A DNA stretch of 64,000 nucleotides, from contig JADJNW010000001.1 in NCBI GenBank assembly GCA_016714085.1, positions 744,001 to 808,000 of the forward strand. Reading direction: 5' to 3'. This document shows positions 35,994 through 43,691 of the stretch, piece after piece. The position numbers were made by a program, and so were the translations under genes. The stretch's first letter is position 1; each line of letters starts with the position of its first letter. The DNA is from Saprospiraceae bacterium. Lineage in GTDB: Bacteria > Bacteroidota > Bacteroidia > Chitinophagales > Saprospiraceae. A model generated the notes under the pieces. It saw only the letters and a program-made list of their open reading frames with translations, searched no databases and was not told where the DNA came from.

Positions 35994-37196
35994 TTATTTC
36001 TCCCAGGTACGATACTTGGCAGAATCTTCAAAAACACGTAGCAAAATCAATCGTTCTTGTATATCAAAATCCTTGTTTCGACGAGCCATCATGCGTTCGA
36101 TGCTCTGAAAAGCCTTATCTGTTCTATAAGTTTGATACCCAGCAGGGCCTCCCCAAACAAAAGACGGAATAAAATTGCGCGGGAAACCTGCGCCAAATAC
36201 ATTCGCTCCAACGCCTATAACCGTGCCGGTATTGAACATCGTATTAATGCCGCAAAGAGAATGGTCGCCCATGAACAAACCACAGAATTGTTGCCCCGTA
36301 GGCAAAAATCGCCCGGCAGGATAATTCCAAAGCTTCACTTCGTCATACGTATTTTTTAAATTGGAAGTGTTCGTATCTGCACCAATATTGCACCATTCGC
36401 CGATAAAAGAATTACCCAGAAAACCGTCGTGTGCCTTATTTGAGTAGCCTTGTACAATAGAATTATTGACCTCGCCACCTACCTTGGAATATGGGCCGAT
36501 AGTGGTCGCGCCGTAAATCTTAGCACCTATCTTCAGCGTAGCGCCTTCGCAAAGCGCCAATCCACCTCTTATGTTGCAGCCTTCCATGATCTCTGCATCT
36601 TTGCCAATATAAATAGGGCCCGTATTTGCATTAAGTGTAGAAAACTCGACTTTGGCACCTTCTTCTATAAAAATTTGATCTTCACCCGTCCAGCGATTAG
36701 TGGGACTAATAGGCTGAGAAGTTCTACCAGCGGTTAGCAACGCAAAGTCTTGCCGCATCGCCTGGTCGTTGAGACGATACAAATCACATAAATGATTGAT
36801 TCTCAAGAACTCCGTTTCCTGTAAATCAAAACCTTTCAGTTCGCCAAAATCCTCATCGTGCATGAGTTGCTCCATTTGTTCTTCATCCAACTTGGCAGCA
36901 ATCAGTTCTTCTCCTGCAAGAAAAGCTTCGCCATCATCCATTTGTTTCAGAAGGCGACACAATTGGTCAGAAGGTAATACAGAACCATTAATAAGATAAT
37001 TTTCTTTATCGTATTCGATGGAATATTTTCCTGCAAGGTAATCTTGAGTAATATAAAATGCCTTGGCATTCAGCCACTTCTCCCATTTTTCTCGAATAGT
37101 AAGAATACCGACCCGCAACTCGCAAACAGGGCGGGTATAAGTAAGTGGTAAGAGTTGTTCCCGAATTTCGTTATCAAACAAGATAATATTTGCCAT
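35994..37196 (-). CDS. GlmU-like bifunctional sugar-nucleotidyl/acetyl-transferase (Bacteroidota type)
   Basis: 400 residues. N-terminal degenerate nucleotidyltransferase region (residues 1-190, MANIILFDNEIREQLLPLTYTRPVCELRVGILTIREKW) and C-terminal left-handed beta-helix of hexapeptide repeats (~185-350: GPIYIGKDAEIMEGCNIRGG..., TKIGAKIYGATTIGP, IGEWCNIGADTNTSNLKNTY). Matches the alternative GlmU family of Bacteroidota, thought to supply UDP-GlcNAc. The stop lies next to octamer array O. Confidence 0.87.
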   Translation of the reverse strand: MANIILFDNEIREQLLPLTYTRPVCELRVGILTIREKWEKWLNAKAFYITQDYLAGKYSIEYDKENYLINGSVLPSDQLCRLLKQMDDGEAFLAGEELIAAKLDEEQMEQLMHDEDFGELKGFDLQETEFLRINHLCDLYRLNDQAMRQDFALLTAGRTSQPISPTNRWTGEDQIFIEEGAKVEFSTLNANTGPIYIGKDAEIMEGCNIRGGLALCEGATLKIGAKIYGATTIGPYSKVGGEVNNSIVQGYSNKAHDGFLGNSFIGEWCNIGADTNTSNLKNTYDEVKLWNYPAGRFLPTGQQFCGLFMGDHSLCGINTMFNTGTVIGVGANVFGAGFPRNFIPSFVWGGPAGYQTYRTDKAFQSIERMMARRNKDFDIQERLILLRVFEDSAKYRTWEK

Positions 37197-37231
37197 AATT
37201 GGGTAGCGTTATAACACCGATCTTTATTAGG

Positions 37232-37239
37232 CAAATTTA
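37232..37239 (-). promoter_or_regulatory. Putative -7 box for the GlmU-like gene
   Basis: Minus strand TAAATTTG, TAnnTTTG match, ~36 bases before ATG 37196. -33 not found. Confidence 0.4.
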
Positions 37240-37274
37240 GAAGAAGTGAATCAGGAATTCTTAATATCTGATAC

Positions 37275-37311
37275 AAAAAAGTCCCGCTCAGCAAGTGAAG
37301 GGGACTTTTTT
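37275..37311. terminator. Terminator after rpmE2
   Basis: AAAAAAGTCCC (37275-37285) pairs with GGGACTTTTTT (37301-37311). The U-run forms part of the stem on both strands. It ends the rpmE2 message on minus. Confidence 0.85.
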
Positions 37312-37331
37312 GCCTAATATGCTTAATAAAA

Positions 37332-37598
37332 TTAGGAATTCTTGGCAAACTTGGAATTGGCAAATTTCTTATTGAATTTGTCAATACGCCCGGCAGTATC
37401 TACAAACTTCATCTTACCGGTAAAGAAAGGATGCGAAAAACTTGAGATTTCCAGCTTCACCAAGGGATACTCTTTCCCGTCTTCCCACAGAATTGTTTCT
37501 CTGGTAGGCGTGCAAGAACGCGTAATGAAAGCGTCATCGCTAGAGAAGTCCTTGAATACCACAAATCTATAGTTCTCTGGATGCGTATCTTTTTTCAT
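37332..37598 (-). CDS. rpmE2: Ribosomal protein L31, type B
   Basis: 88 residues: MKKDTHPENYRFVVFKDFSSDDAFITRS then SFSHPFFTGKMKFVDTAGRIDKFNKKF. The zinc-binding Cys motif of type A L31 is absent, so this is the zinc-free (type B) paralog. Standard length. TACATTTG box upstream and a strong terminator downstream. Confidence 0.95.
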   Translation of the reverse strand: MKKDTHPENYRFVVFKDFSSDDAFITRSCTPTRETILWEDGKEYPLVKLEISSFSHPFFTGKMKFVDTAGRIDKFNKKFANSKFAKNS

Positions 37599-37627
37599 GA
37601 TTGTTTCTACTTTTCTTAAATGGAATG

Positions 37628-37635
37628 CAAATGTA
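37628..37635 (-). promoter_or_regulatory. Putative -7 box for rpmE2
   Basis: Minus strand TACATTTG, TAnnTTTG match about 30 bases before ATG 37598. Confidence 0.5.
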
Positions 37636-37751
37636 TAACTTTTTTTGAAACGAGGAAAGTATTAGCGATAGTTTTTCCAATGCAAAAATAATTTCGGTGA
37701 CTTTCCAAAGAACGCTGCGTCTAATCCTTGAAAAATAAAAACTGATTAAAA

Positions 37752-37784
37752 TTTGGTTTTTCAACTTTTGAAGGCGTATCTTTG
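37752..37784 (+). promoter_or_regulatory. Strong Bacteroidota promoter for the 59-residue membrane protein
   Basis: TTTG (37752-37755), 21-base spacer, TATCTTTG (37777-37784): complete TTTG-N21-TAnnTTTG. The leader to ATG 37908 would be ~118 bases. Confidence 0.7.
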
Positions 37785-37907
37785 TTATAAAATTTGGAAT
37801 AAATCAAACAAAACAATAAATATTCTTAAAATAAAATTCCAAGTTTAATTTTAAAACAATCCTTTTGACCAATTTTTTCAAAAAAACAATCAAAAATTAT
37901 ATTCTTT

Positions 37908-38087
37908 ATGAAAAAGTCGAAATCTGTTTTGGTTATGTGGGCAATGGCAGGTGTAGCCTTGGGTTTGAGCTTCGGCGTTTTGCTGCATAGCATTGCAGTT
38001 GGTTTGCCTTTAGGTCTGATCGTCAGCTTCCTGACAGCAGTTGTAGTGGATAGAACGTACAATGGCATTTCCCGATTGGTGAAGTAA
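37908..38087 (+). CDS. Small membrane protein, 59 residues
   Basis: MKKSKSVLVMWAMAGVALGL... ending GISRLVK. Hydrophobic segments at about 6-24 and 31-48 with charged ends: a two-helix hairpin, Gly-rich. I do not recognise a family. Gene call rests on a complete promoter (37752-37784), ATG with purine-rich upstream, and a terminator right after the stop (38112-38137), an exact transcription unit. It was missed by length-limited ORF calls. Function unknown. Confidence 0.75.
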   Translation: MKKSKSVLVMWAMAGVALGLSFGVLLHSIAVGLPLGLIVSFLTAVVVDRTYNGISRLVK

Positions 38088-38111
38088 ACAATCATCCCAT
38101 GAGCAAGAAAG

Positions 38112-38137
38112 CCGGGATTGCAAATGCGCAATTCCGG
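38112..38137 (+). terminator. Terminator after the 59-residue membrane protein
   Basis: CCGGGATTGC (38112-38121) pairs with GCAATTCCGG (38128-38137), one G-T wobble, followed by TTTTGTATTTT. Confidence 0.8.
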
Positions 38138-38147
38138 TTTTGTATTT

Positions 38148-39050
38148 TCAGAAGAAAATTTCCTGGGCTAAACGATAAGTATTAGCGTGTGCTTCCACGA
38201 TATGTGCAATGCGCTCAGAATAGCCACCACCCATGCTTACTGACAACGGAATATTATTTTGTTTACAAGCCTCCAATACAATTCGATCTCGTTCTTTACA
38301 CCCGGCCATACTCATATTCAAACGTCCTAATTTATCGGTAGCCAGCACATCCACGCCAGAAAGATAGAATACCAAATCTGGTTCAACTGATTCAATTAGT
38401 GCAGGTAATGTATTGCGTAAAATTTTCAAATAAGGCGTGTCTTCCGTTTGATCGGGCAAGCCAATGTCCAAATCACTTTGTTCTTTGCGTACCGGATAAT
38501 TTTTCTCGCCGTGCATACTAAATGTAAAAACCCGATCTTCATTTTTGAATATCCGAGCCGTACCATTGCCTTGATGCACATCTAAATCTACTATCAAAAT
38601 TTTATTTGCCTTTTTGTGATGGAGCAAATAATTCGCTGCAATCGCAATATCGTTGAATAAACAGAATCCTTCTCCCCTATCCGCAAATGCATGATGTGTT
38701 CCGCCAGCTATATTGAGCGCTATGCCAAATTCTTGCGCATACAAAGCACATTGAATCGTGCCGTTTGCGATATGCCGACCGCGCTGCACTAAGGTTTCTG
38801 ACATTGGGAAACCGATCGCTCGGATTTCTTTTTTATCTAATGCCTGATATTTTAATTTTTCCCAATACAATTCAGTATGCGTGAGCAGAATCGTTTCTTC
38901 ACTAATCGGCTCAGGTTGAAAAAAATTATCCTGATTCACGGTACCTTCGTACAATAATTGTTCCGGCAGCAATTCATACTTCACCATCGGGAAGCGATGT
39001 CCCTCCGGCAATTCATATTTGTAAATCGGATGAAACGCAATTTTGAGCAT
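38148..39050 (-). CDS. Histone-deacetylase-family (AcuC/AphA) deacetylase
   Basis: Zinc-dependent deacetylase of small molecules or proteins. 300 residues from ATG 39050 (MLKIAFHPIYKYELPEGHRFP). Catalytic GGTHHAFADRGEGFCLFND (His-His), zinc site VDLDVHQGNGT, second Asp in YLSGVDVLATDKLGRLNMS, and MGGGYS. The substrate (acetylpolyamine, acetyl-lysine) is not determined by sequence. The ATG at 39071 is an alternative but lies within the -7 box. Confidence 0.92.
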   Translation of the reverse strand: MLKIAFHPIYKYELPEGHRFPMVKYELLPEQLLYEGTVNQDNFFQPEPISEETILLTHTELYWEKLKYQALDKKEIRAIGFPMSETLVQRGRHIANGTIQCALYAQEFGIALNIAGGTHHAFADRGEGFCLFNDIAIAANYLLHHKKANKILIVDLDVHQGNGTARIFKNEDRVFTFSMHGEKNYPVRKEQSDLDIGLPDQTEDTPYLKILRNTLPALIESVEPDLVFYLSGVDVLATDKLGRLNMSMAGCKERDRIVLEACKQNNIPLSVSMGGGYSERIAHIVEAHANTYRLAQEIFF

Positions 39051-39068
39051 AGACTGGTTTTGCTTTGG

Positions 39069-39076
39069 CAAAATTA
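39069..39076 (-). promoter_or_regulatory. Putative -7 box for the deacetylase gene
   Basis: Minus strand TAATTTTG matches TAnnTTTG; supports the ATG at 39050 as start. Confidence 0.4.
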
Positions 39077-39131
39077 CAGAACAGCATTCACCAAAACTTG
39101 TTGAAACTTTCTAACAAGGATAAAAAAACAC

Positions 39132-39139
39132 TATTTTTG
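39132..39139 (+). promoter_or_regulatory. Putative -7 box for lysS
   Basis: TATTTTTG matches TAnnTTTG. The lysS leader (about 85 bases) would consist almost only of octamer array P. Confidence 0.5.
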
Positions 39140-39153
39140 CATTTCTTTTAAAA

Positions 39154-39225
39154 AGTGTTTTAGTGCGATGGTGTTATAATATAATTAAGTCATAACACCA
39201 TGACACTAAAAAACCACAACACCAA
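39154..39225. repeat. Octamer array P (9 in-phase units, palindromic) in the lysS leader
   Basis: Nine 8-bp words without gap: first three AGTGTTTT, AGTGCGAT, GGTGTTAT; two neutral; then AACACCAT, GACACTAA, AAAACCAC, AACACCAA. The first half is nearly the reverse complement of the second, giving a ~20-bp stem with a 16-base loop. It ends three bases before the lysS ATG. Confidence 0.85.
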
Positions 39226-39228
39226 CAA

Positions 39229-40725
39229 ATGAGCGAACAAGAAATCGTACGACGCGAGAATTTAGAGAAAATCCGATCCTTTGGTATCGAGCCTTTTCCA
39301 GCAGCTTTATATCCTGTGAATACTTTTGCAGCGGATATTAAATCGAATTTTAAAGACGAAGAAGTTGAACAATTCAAGGATGTATGCCTCGCAGGCAGGC
39401 TCATGGGCACGCGCGTGATGGGCAAAGCGGCCTTTGCAGAATTGCAGGATTCCAGCGGGCGTATTCAATTATATGTGCAACGCGACGATATTGGAGCAGA
39501 ATTTTATAATGATGTTTTTAAAAAGCTCCTGGATATTGGCGATTTTATTGGTGTGAAAGGCTTTGTTTTTCGCACGAAAACAGGCGAGATCACGGTTCAT
39601 GTTCAAGAATTAACCTTCCTTGGCAAAGCGCTACGACCGCTTCCGATTGTAAAAACCGACGCCGAAGGCAATGTTCACGATGCTTTTGTGGATTCTGAAT
39701 TGCGCCATCGAATGCGTTATGTCGATTTGATCGTGAATGCCGGCGTGAAAGATACGTTCGTGAAGCGCACCCAAATGATGAACAGTATCCGCGAATTCCT
39801 CAATAACCACGGGGCTTTGGAAGTGGACACACCTGTATTGCAAAGCATTCCGGGCGGGGCGACGGCGCGGCCTTTTATCACGCATCACAACGCTTTGGAT
39901 ATGCCGCTTTATCTGCGGATTGCGAATGAATTGTACTTGAAACGCTTGATTGTCGGGGGTTTTGACTGGGTATATGAGTTCAGCCGCAACTTCCGCAACG
40001 AAGGTATGGATCGCACGCATAATCCTGAATTTACGATTCTGGAATTTTATGTAGCATATAAAGATTACGATTGGATGATGCAAACCACCGAGCAACTACT
40101 CGAAAAAGTAGCGCTTGATTTGCACGATACCACCGAACTTCCTGTCGGCGATAAAACCATCAATTTTAAAGCGCCATTCAAGCGCATCGGCATTTTGGAT
40201 GCGATCAAAGAACACACGGGTTTCGACGTGCATGGCATGGACGAAGCACAATTGCGCGATGTTTGTAAAAAACTCCATATCGAAGCAGATGAAAAAATGG
40301 GTAAGGGTAAATTAATCGATGAAATATTTAGTGAAAAATGTGAAAAACATTATATCCAACCCACTTTTATTATAGATTATCCCGTAGAAATGAGTCCGCT
40401 CACCAAGCGCCATCGCAGCAAGCCGGGTTTGGTCGAACGATTTGAACTCATGATTAATGGTAAAGAAATTGCGAATGCATACTCCGAGTTAAACGACCCA
40501 ATCGACCAGCGCGAACGTTTCGAGGAGCAAGTAAAACTCAAGGATCGCGGCGACGACGAAGCCATGTTTATCGATTATGATTTCCTACGCGCACTCGAAT
40601 TTGGGATGCCGCCGACCGCCGGTATCGGCATTGGCATTGACCGACTGGCGATGCTGATGACCAATCAAATTACGATTCAGGAAGTTTTGTTCTTCCCGCA
40701 GATGCGACCCGAGCAAAACGTTTAA
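39229..40725 (+). CDS. lysS: Lysyl-tRNA synthetase, class II
   Basis: Charges tRNA-Lys. 498 residues. OB-fold anticodon domain (~50-150, LAGRLMGTRVMGKAAFAELQDSSGRIQLYVQ), class II motif 2 FRNEGMDRTHNPEFT, and motif 3 GIGIGIDRLAMLM near the C-terminus. Standard length. A large octamer hairpin separates its promoter from its start codon and could influence translation. Confidence 0.97.
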   Translation: MSEQEIVRRENLEKIRSFGIEPFPAALYPVNTFAADIKSNFKDEEVEQFKDVCLAGRLMGTRVMGKAAFAELQDSSGRIQLYVQRDDIGAEFYNDVFKKLLDIGDFIGVKGFVFRTKTGEITVHVQELTFLGKALRPLPIVKTDAEGNVHDAFVDSELRHRMRYVDLIVNAGVKDTFVKRTQMMNSIREFLNNHGALEVDTPVLQSIPGGATARPFITHHNALDMPLYLRIANELYLKRLIVGGFDWVYEFSRNFRNEGMDRTHNPEFTILEFYVAYKDYDWMMQTTEQLLEKVALDLHDTTELPVGDKTINFKAPFKRIGILDAIKEHTGFDVHGMDEAQLRDVCKKLHIEADEKMGKGKLIDEIFSEKCEKHYIQPTFIIDYPVEMSPLTKRHRSKPGLVERFELMINGKEIANAYSELNDPIDQRERFEEQVKLKDRGDDEAMFIDYDFLRALEFGMPPTAGIGIGIDRLAMLMTNQITIQEVLFFPQMRPEQNV

Positions 40726-40768
40726 CGCTTTGGGGTTGAAAGTTTGAAGTTATTATAAACTAAGAGAT

Positions 40769-40826
40769 AAAGCCTGTTCGTCGTTTTGGCGGATGGGCTT
40801 TCCCTTTCTAAGGGAGGCTCTTTTTT
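40769..40826 (+). terminator. lysS terminator (two hairpins and a T run)
   Basis: AAAGCCTGTTCGTC (40769-40782) pairs over 14 positions (some wobbles) with GGCGGATGGGCTTT (ending 40801), then a small CCCTTT-CT-AAGGG hairpin and a TTTTTTT run. Confidence 0.7.
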
Positions 40827-40830
40827 TAAC

Positions 40831-40899
40831 CACCTAAGACACCTTAGGACACCGAAGTTGTTGTTAAAGCTTAGGTGAACTTAGGTGCCTAAGGTGTTG
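40831..40899. repeat. Palindromic word cluster D
   Basis: CACCTAAG and ACACCTTAGG on the left (40831-40848), CTTAGGTG twice and CCTAAGGTGT on the right (40870-40897). Word spacing 9-10 bp, less regular than the 7/8-bp arrays, but same design: one word, both senses. Confidence 0.7.
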
Positions 40900-41039
40900 C
40901 AATAAAACACCTTGCCCGTATAGCGGATGATGGGCTTTTATAATAAGTTTGTGAATCCATGTCAAAAGGTAACACCATCATCAAAAAAGGTCTCACAGAT
41001 TTTTACACCTGCAAGACCCAATATGATATTTTTATTATA

Positions 41040-42503
41040 TTATACCAATTTCCAGCCCGACCGATACGGACGAGACACAAATTGATTGGCTTCTTCAAAA
41101 TTCGAGATCTTCATGCTCGGCCCATCCCACAGGAGTTTCTTGCGACCGTAGTAGTTGAATCCTCTGCCGTTGGCATTTTGCTTGCGCAAATTATAACTGC
41201 GGATCGCCAAATTCCCCATCAACACCGTCTCCGTCAGCGGCCCTGCGTAATCGAAGGAAGAAGTCAAAGCCTGATGCTCTTTACTGCCAAAGCCCGCTTT
41301 GCAAGCATTTGCCCAGGAGACCTGATGTCCGTGCTCCGGCAGCGGATTTGGGTTTTCCGGCATTTTTGGCATTTCCAATTTGTCACCATTTTTCAAATAG
41401 ACCATCGGATTATTACCATACGTGCCGCAAGTCATCACCCCTTTTTTACCAATCATAATCACACCGTTGCTACTATCGGCTTCGGCTAATGGATCGCTGG
41501 CAGGAATCAGATCAGGATGGAAAGGCCGGATACCACCGTCTGTCCAGTACATGGTCACTTCTGATTTGTTGCGCGCAGTTGCCGGGAATTTCAATTGTAC
41601 ATTGGATGATGGTGGACAACCTTCAGGAATATACTCAGCATTCCAGTCTTGAATAAATACTTGTCCTACGCTGCACTCTACTTCTGTGGGGTAGCCCAAG
41701 CCCAATACGCGGAAGGCCGGATCGATCAAGTGGCAACCCATATCACCTAAGGCGCCGGTACCAAAATTCCACCAGCCGCGCCATTTGAATGGATGGTATA
41801 ATGGATGATAATCAACCCATTCCGCCGGCCCGACAAATAATTCCCAATCTTCTTTCGTCATAGATTCTATCAGTGCTGGCTTATCCGTTGGCACTGGAAT
41901 GCCCTGCGGCCATACTGGTCGGTTCGTCCAGATATGTACTTCGTGTACTTTACCAATCAAGCCTTTGTCCAACCAATCCATCATCACTTTCTGGCTTGGA
42001 TTGGAAGCGCCCTGGTTACCCATTTGGCTCACCACTTTATATTTGCGGGCAGATTCGGTCAGCATTCGAGCTTCATAGATATTATGCGTGAGTGGCTTTT
42101 GCACGTACACGTGCTTGCCCATTTGCATCGCCGCCATCGCTGCTACCGCGTGGGTATGATCGGGTGTAGAAATCGTCACCGCGTCAATCGTATCTTTCAT
42201 CTCATCCAACATCCGACGAAAATCGCTATAGAATTTGGCATCAGGAAACTTATCGATACTGCCTTTGGCACGAGCCTTGTCCACATCGCAAAGCGCAACG
42301 ACATTATTGCCACCGTTGTTCCATGCATTCGCAATATCGCTTTGGCCTTTACCGCCTGCGCCAATCGCGGCGATATTGAGCTTATCGCTCGGTGCGATGA
42401 AGCCCCTACCCAATACATGACGTGGCACGATCATAAAGCCACCTGCTGCAAGGGCGCCGGTTTTGAGAAACCGTCTTCTGGTTGTAGTTAGTTTATCTTG
42501 CAT
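41040..42503 (-). CDS. Tat-exported Gfo/Idh/MocA-family oxidoreductase
   Basis: 487 residues from ATG 42503. Twin-arginine signal TTRRRFLKTGALAAGG, then NAD(P)-binding LNIAAIGAGGKGQSD and the Gfo/Idh/MocA motif VYVQKPLTHN (EKPxxxN family) . The C-terminal half is the alpha/beta dimer domain. Periplasmic members of this group act on sugars or inositols; here substrate unknown. The longer frame start (42530) is rejected because the -7 box TACTTTTG overlaps it. Confidence 0.9.
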   Translation of the reverse strand: MQDKLTTTRRRFLKTGALAAGGFMIVPRHVLGRGFIAPSDKLNIAAIGAGGKGQSDIANAWNNGGNNVVALCDVDKARAKGSIDKFPDAKFYSDFRRMLDEMKDTIDAVTISTPDHTHAVAAMAAMQMGKHVYVQKPLTHNIYEARMLTESARKYKVVSQMGNQGASNPSQKVMMDWLDKGLIGKVHEVHIWTNRPVWPQGIPVPTDKPALIESMTKEDWELFVGPAEWVDYHPLYHPFKWRGWWNFGTGALGDMGCHLIDPAFRVLGLGYPTEVECSVGQVFIQDWNAEYIPEGCPPSSNVQLKFPATARNKSEVTMYWTDGGIRPFHPDLIPASDPLAEADSSNGVIMIGKKGVMTCGTYGNNPMVYLKNGDKLEMPKMPENPNPLPEHGHQVSWANACKAGFGSKEHQALTSSFDYAGPLTETVLMGNLAIRSYNLRKQNANGRGFNYYGRKKLLWDGPSMKISNFEEANQFVSRPYRSGWKLV

Positions 42504-42527
42504 TTTATCCGAATTGTAGGTGAGATT

Positions 42528-42535
42528 CAAAAGTA
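42528..42535 (-). promoter_or_regulatory. Putative -7 box for the Gfo/Idh/MocA gene
   Basis: Minus strand TACTTTTG, TAnnTTTG match ~25 bases before ATG 42503. Confidence 0.5.
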
Positions 42536-42590
42536 GAAGAAAAATAGAGAAAAGAAAAGACTAAGTGTAAAAAGTACAAAATTTAACAGC

Positions 42591-42622
42591 TTGTTGAAGC
42601 GCGTGGGTTTTGTTTATATTTG
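42591..42622 (+). promoter_or_regulatory. Promoter for the DUF2306-like gene
   Basis: TTG (42591-42593 or 42594-42596), spacer of 21 or 18 bases, TATATTTG (42615-42622). Leader ~85 bases to ATG 42713. Confidence 0.6.
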
Positions 42623-42712
42623 AGCAATAATAAACGTAGCTGTTTCTCTTTATCAGGATGATGCAGCGCAAGGATAAGATGCTCCTGCTTTTTGTAATGA
42701 TGATGCAAGAAT

Positions 42713-43234
42713 ATGAATATGAACTTCAACAATATCGTAGGTGATGCCGTCGGTTTGGTACATTTAATTGCTTCAATTATTGCTTTAATCACAGGACTGA
42801 TGGTATTGATCAATAAAAAAGGAACAAAGCTTCACAAACGGACGGGCTATGTCTATGCGGCGGCTATGCTGGTATTGAATGCGACTGCATTTATGATATA
42901 TAGGTTATATGGAAATTTTGGAATATTTCATTGGTTTGCTGTATTTAGTTGCTTGACGCTTGTAGCAGGGCTTTATCCGGTACTTACTAAAAGATCCAAA
43001 AACTATTTGCTATTGCATTTCAGCTTTATGTATTGGAGCGTGATTGGTTTGTATTGTGCATTCATGGCGGAGGTATTCACGCGGCTTCCTTCGATTGTCC
43101 TCACCGCATCGGGCGAACCCATAACGATCTTTTATAAAATGGTGGGTATCGCTATCGCAATCACGATGGTAGTTGGGATTGCTTTTTTCCGAAAACACAG
43201 CCCCAAATGGACAAAACAGTACCAGCGGCGCTAA
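42713..43234 (+). CDS. DUF2306-like integral membrane protein
   Basis: 173 residues with five hydrophobic segments (about 12-33, 45-63, 70-90, 100-122, 138-158). The N-terminal pattern VHLIASIIALITGLMVLINKKGTKLHKRTGYVYAAAML, with a conserved H-x-x-x-G-Y turn, is that of DUF2306 membrane proteins. Function unknown. Start could also be ATG 42719. Confidence 0.75.
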   Translation: MNMNFNNIVGDAVGLVHLIASIIALITGLMVLINKKGTKLHKRTGYVYAAAMLVLNATAFMIYRLYGNFGIFHWFAVFSCLTLVAGLYPVLTKRSKNYLLLHFSFMYWSVIGLYCAFMAEVFTRLPSIVLTASGEPITIFYKMVGIAIAITMVVGIAFFRKHSPKWTKQYQRR

Positions 43235-43691
43235 TCAACTCTAGCCTTTGTTTCTTTTATAAGACCTTTCTTTACATCTCTGATAGCTTACGCTAAATCT
43301 ATCATATCTTTTAAGCACACTTTTCTACGAACAGAACATAACTTAATAAATATTAAACACTTTTTTACAAAAATTAATCACTTTATTTTACTATTTAAAC
43401 ATAATTTAAAATTAAGAAAGCAATTAATTTTAAAAATAAAGCATTCTTTCTTTTATATCGAACATTCTTTTATAAAAAATCAGCACACTATCTAAAGTTA
43501 TTTACATTCAATTGCACATAGCTTTTATATTTTCTCAAATGGAGCGATACAACTGCCTCATCAATCTTTGATAACCTGCTATTTTTATACCGCATTTTTT
43601 AAAATTTCCTATTAAATTGGGCTTGGCTTTGCATTTCTGGAAAACTATTTTCTGAATTAATGTCTAATTCCAAAAATAAAACCGTCGAACA
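43235..43691. other. AT-rich intergenic space upstream of the large propeller gene
   Basis: 457 bases, very AT-rich, no ORF, hairpin or exact TAnnTTTG box that I could find. The promoter of the following gene should be here. Confidence 0.5.

Larger units (their letters stand above)
40726..41039. other. Intergenic space between lysS and the oxidoreductase gene
   Basis: 314 bases holding the lysS terminator (40769-40826) and the palindromic word cluster D (40831-40899). No ORF of significance. Confidence 0.7.

Noticed and set aside
43235..43691. tRNA or small RNA gene in the AT-rich spacer
   Set aside because: No cloverleaf or stable fold seen; sequence is low-complexity AT.
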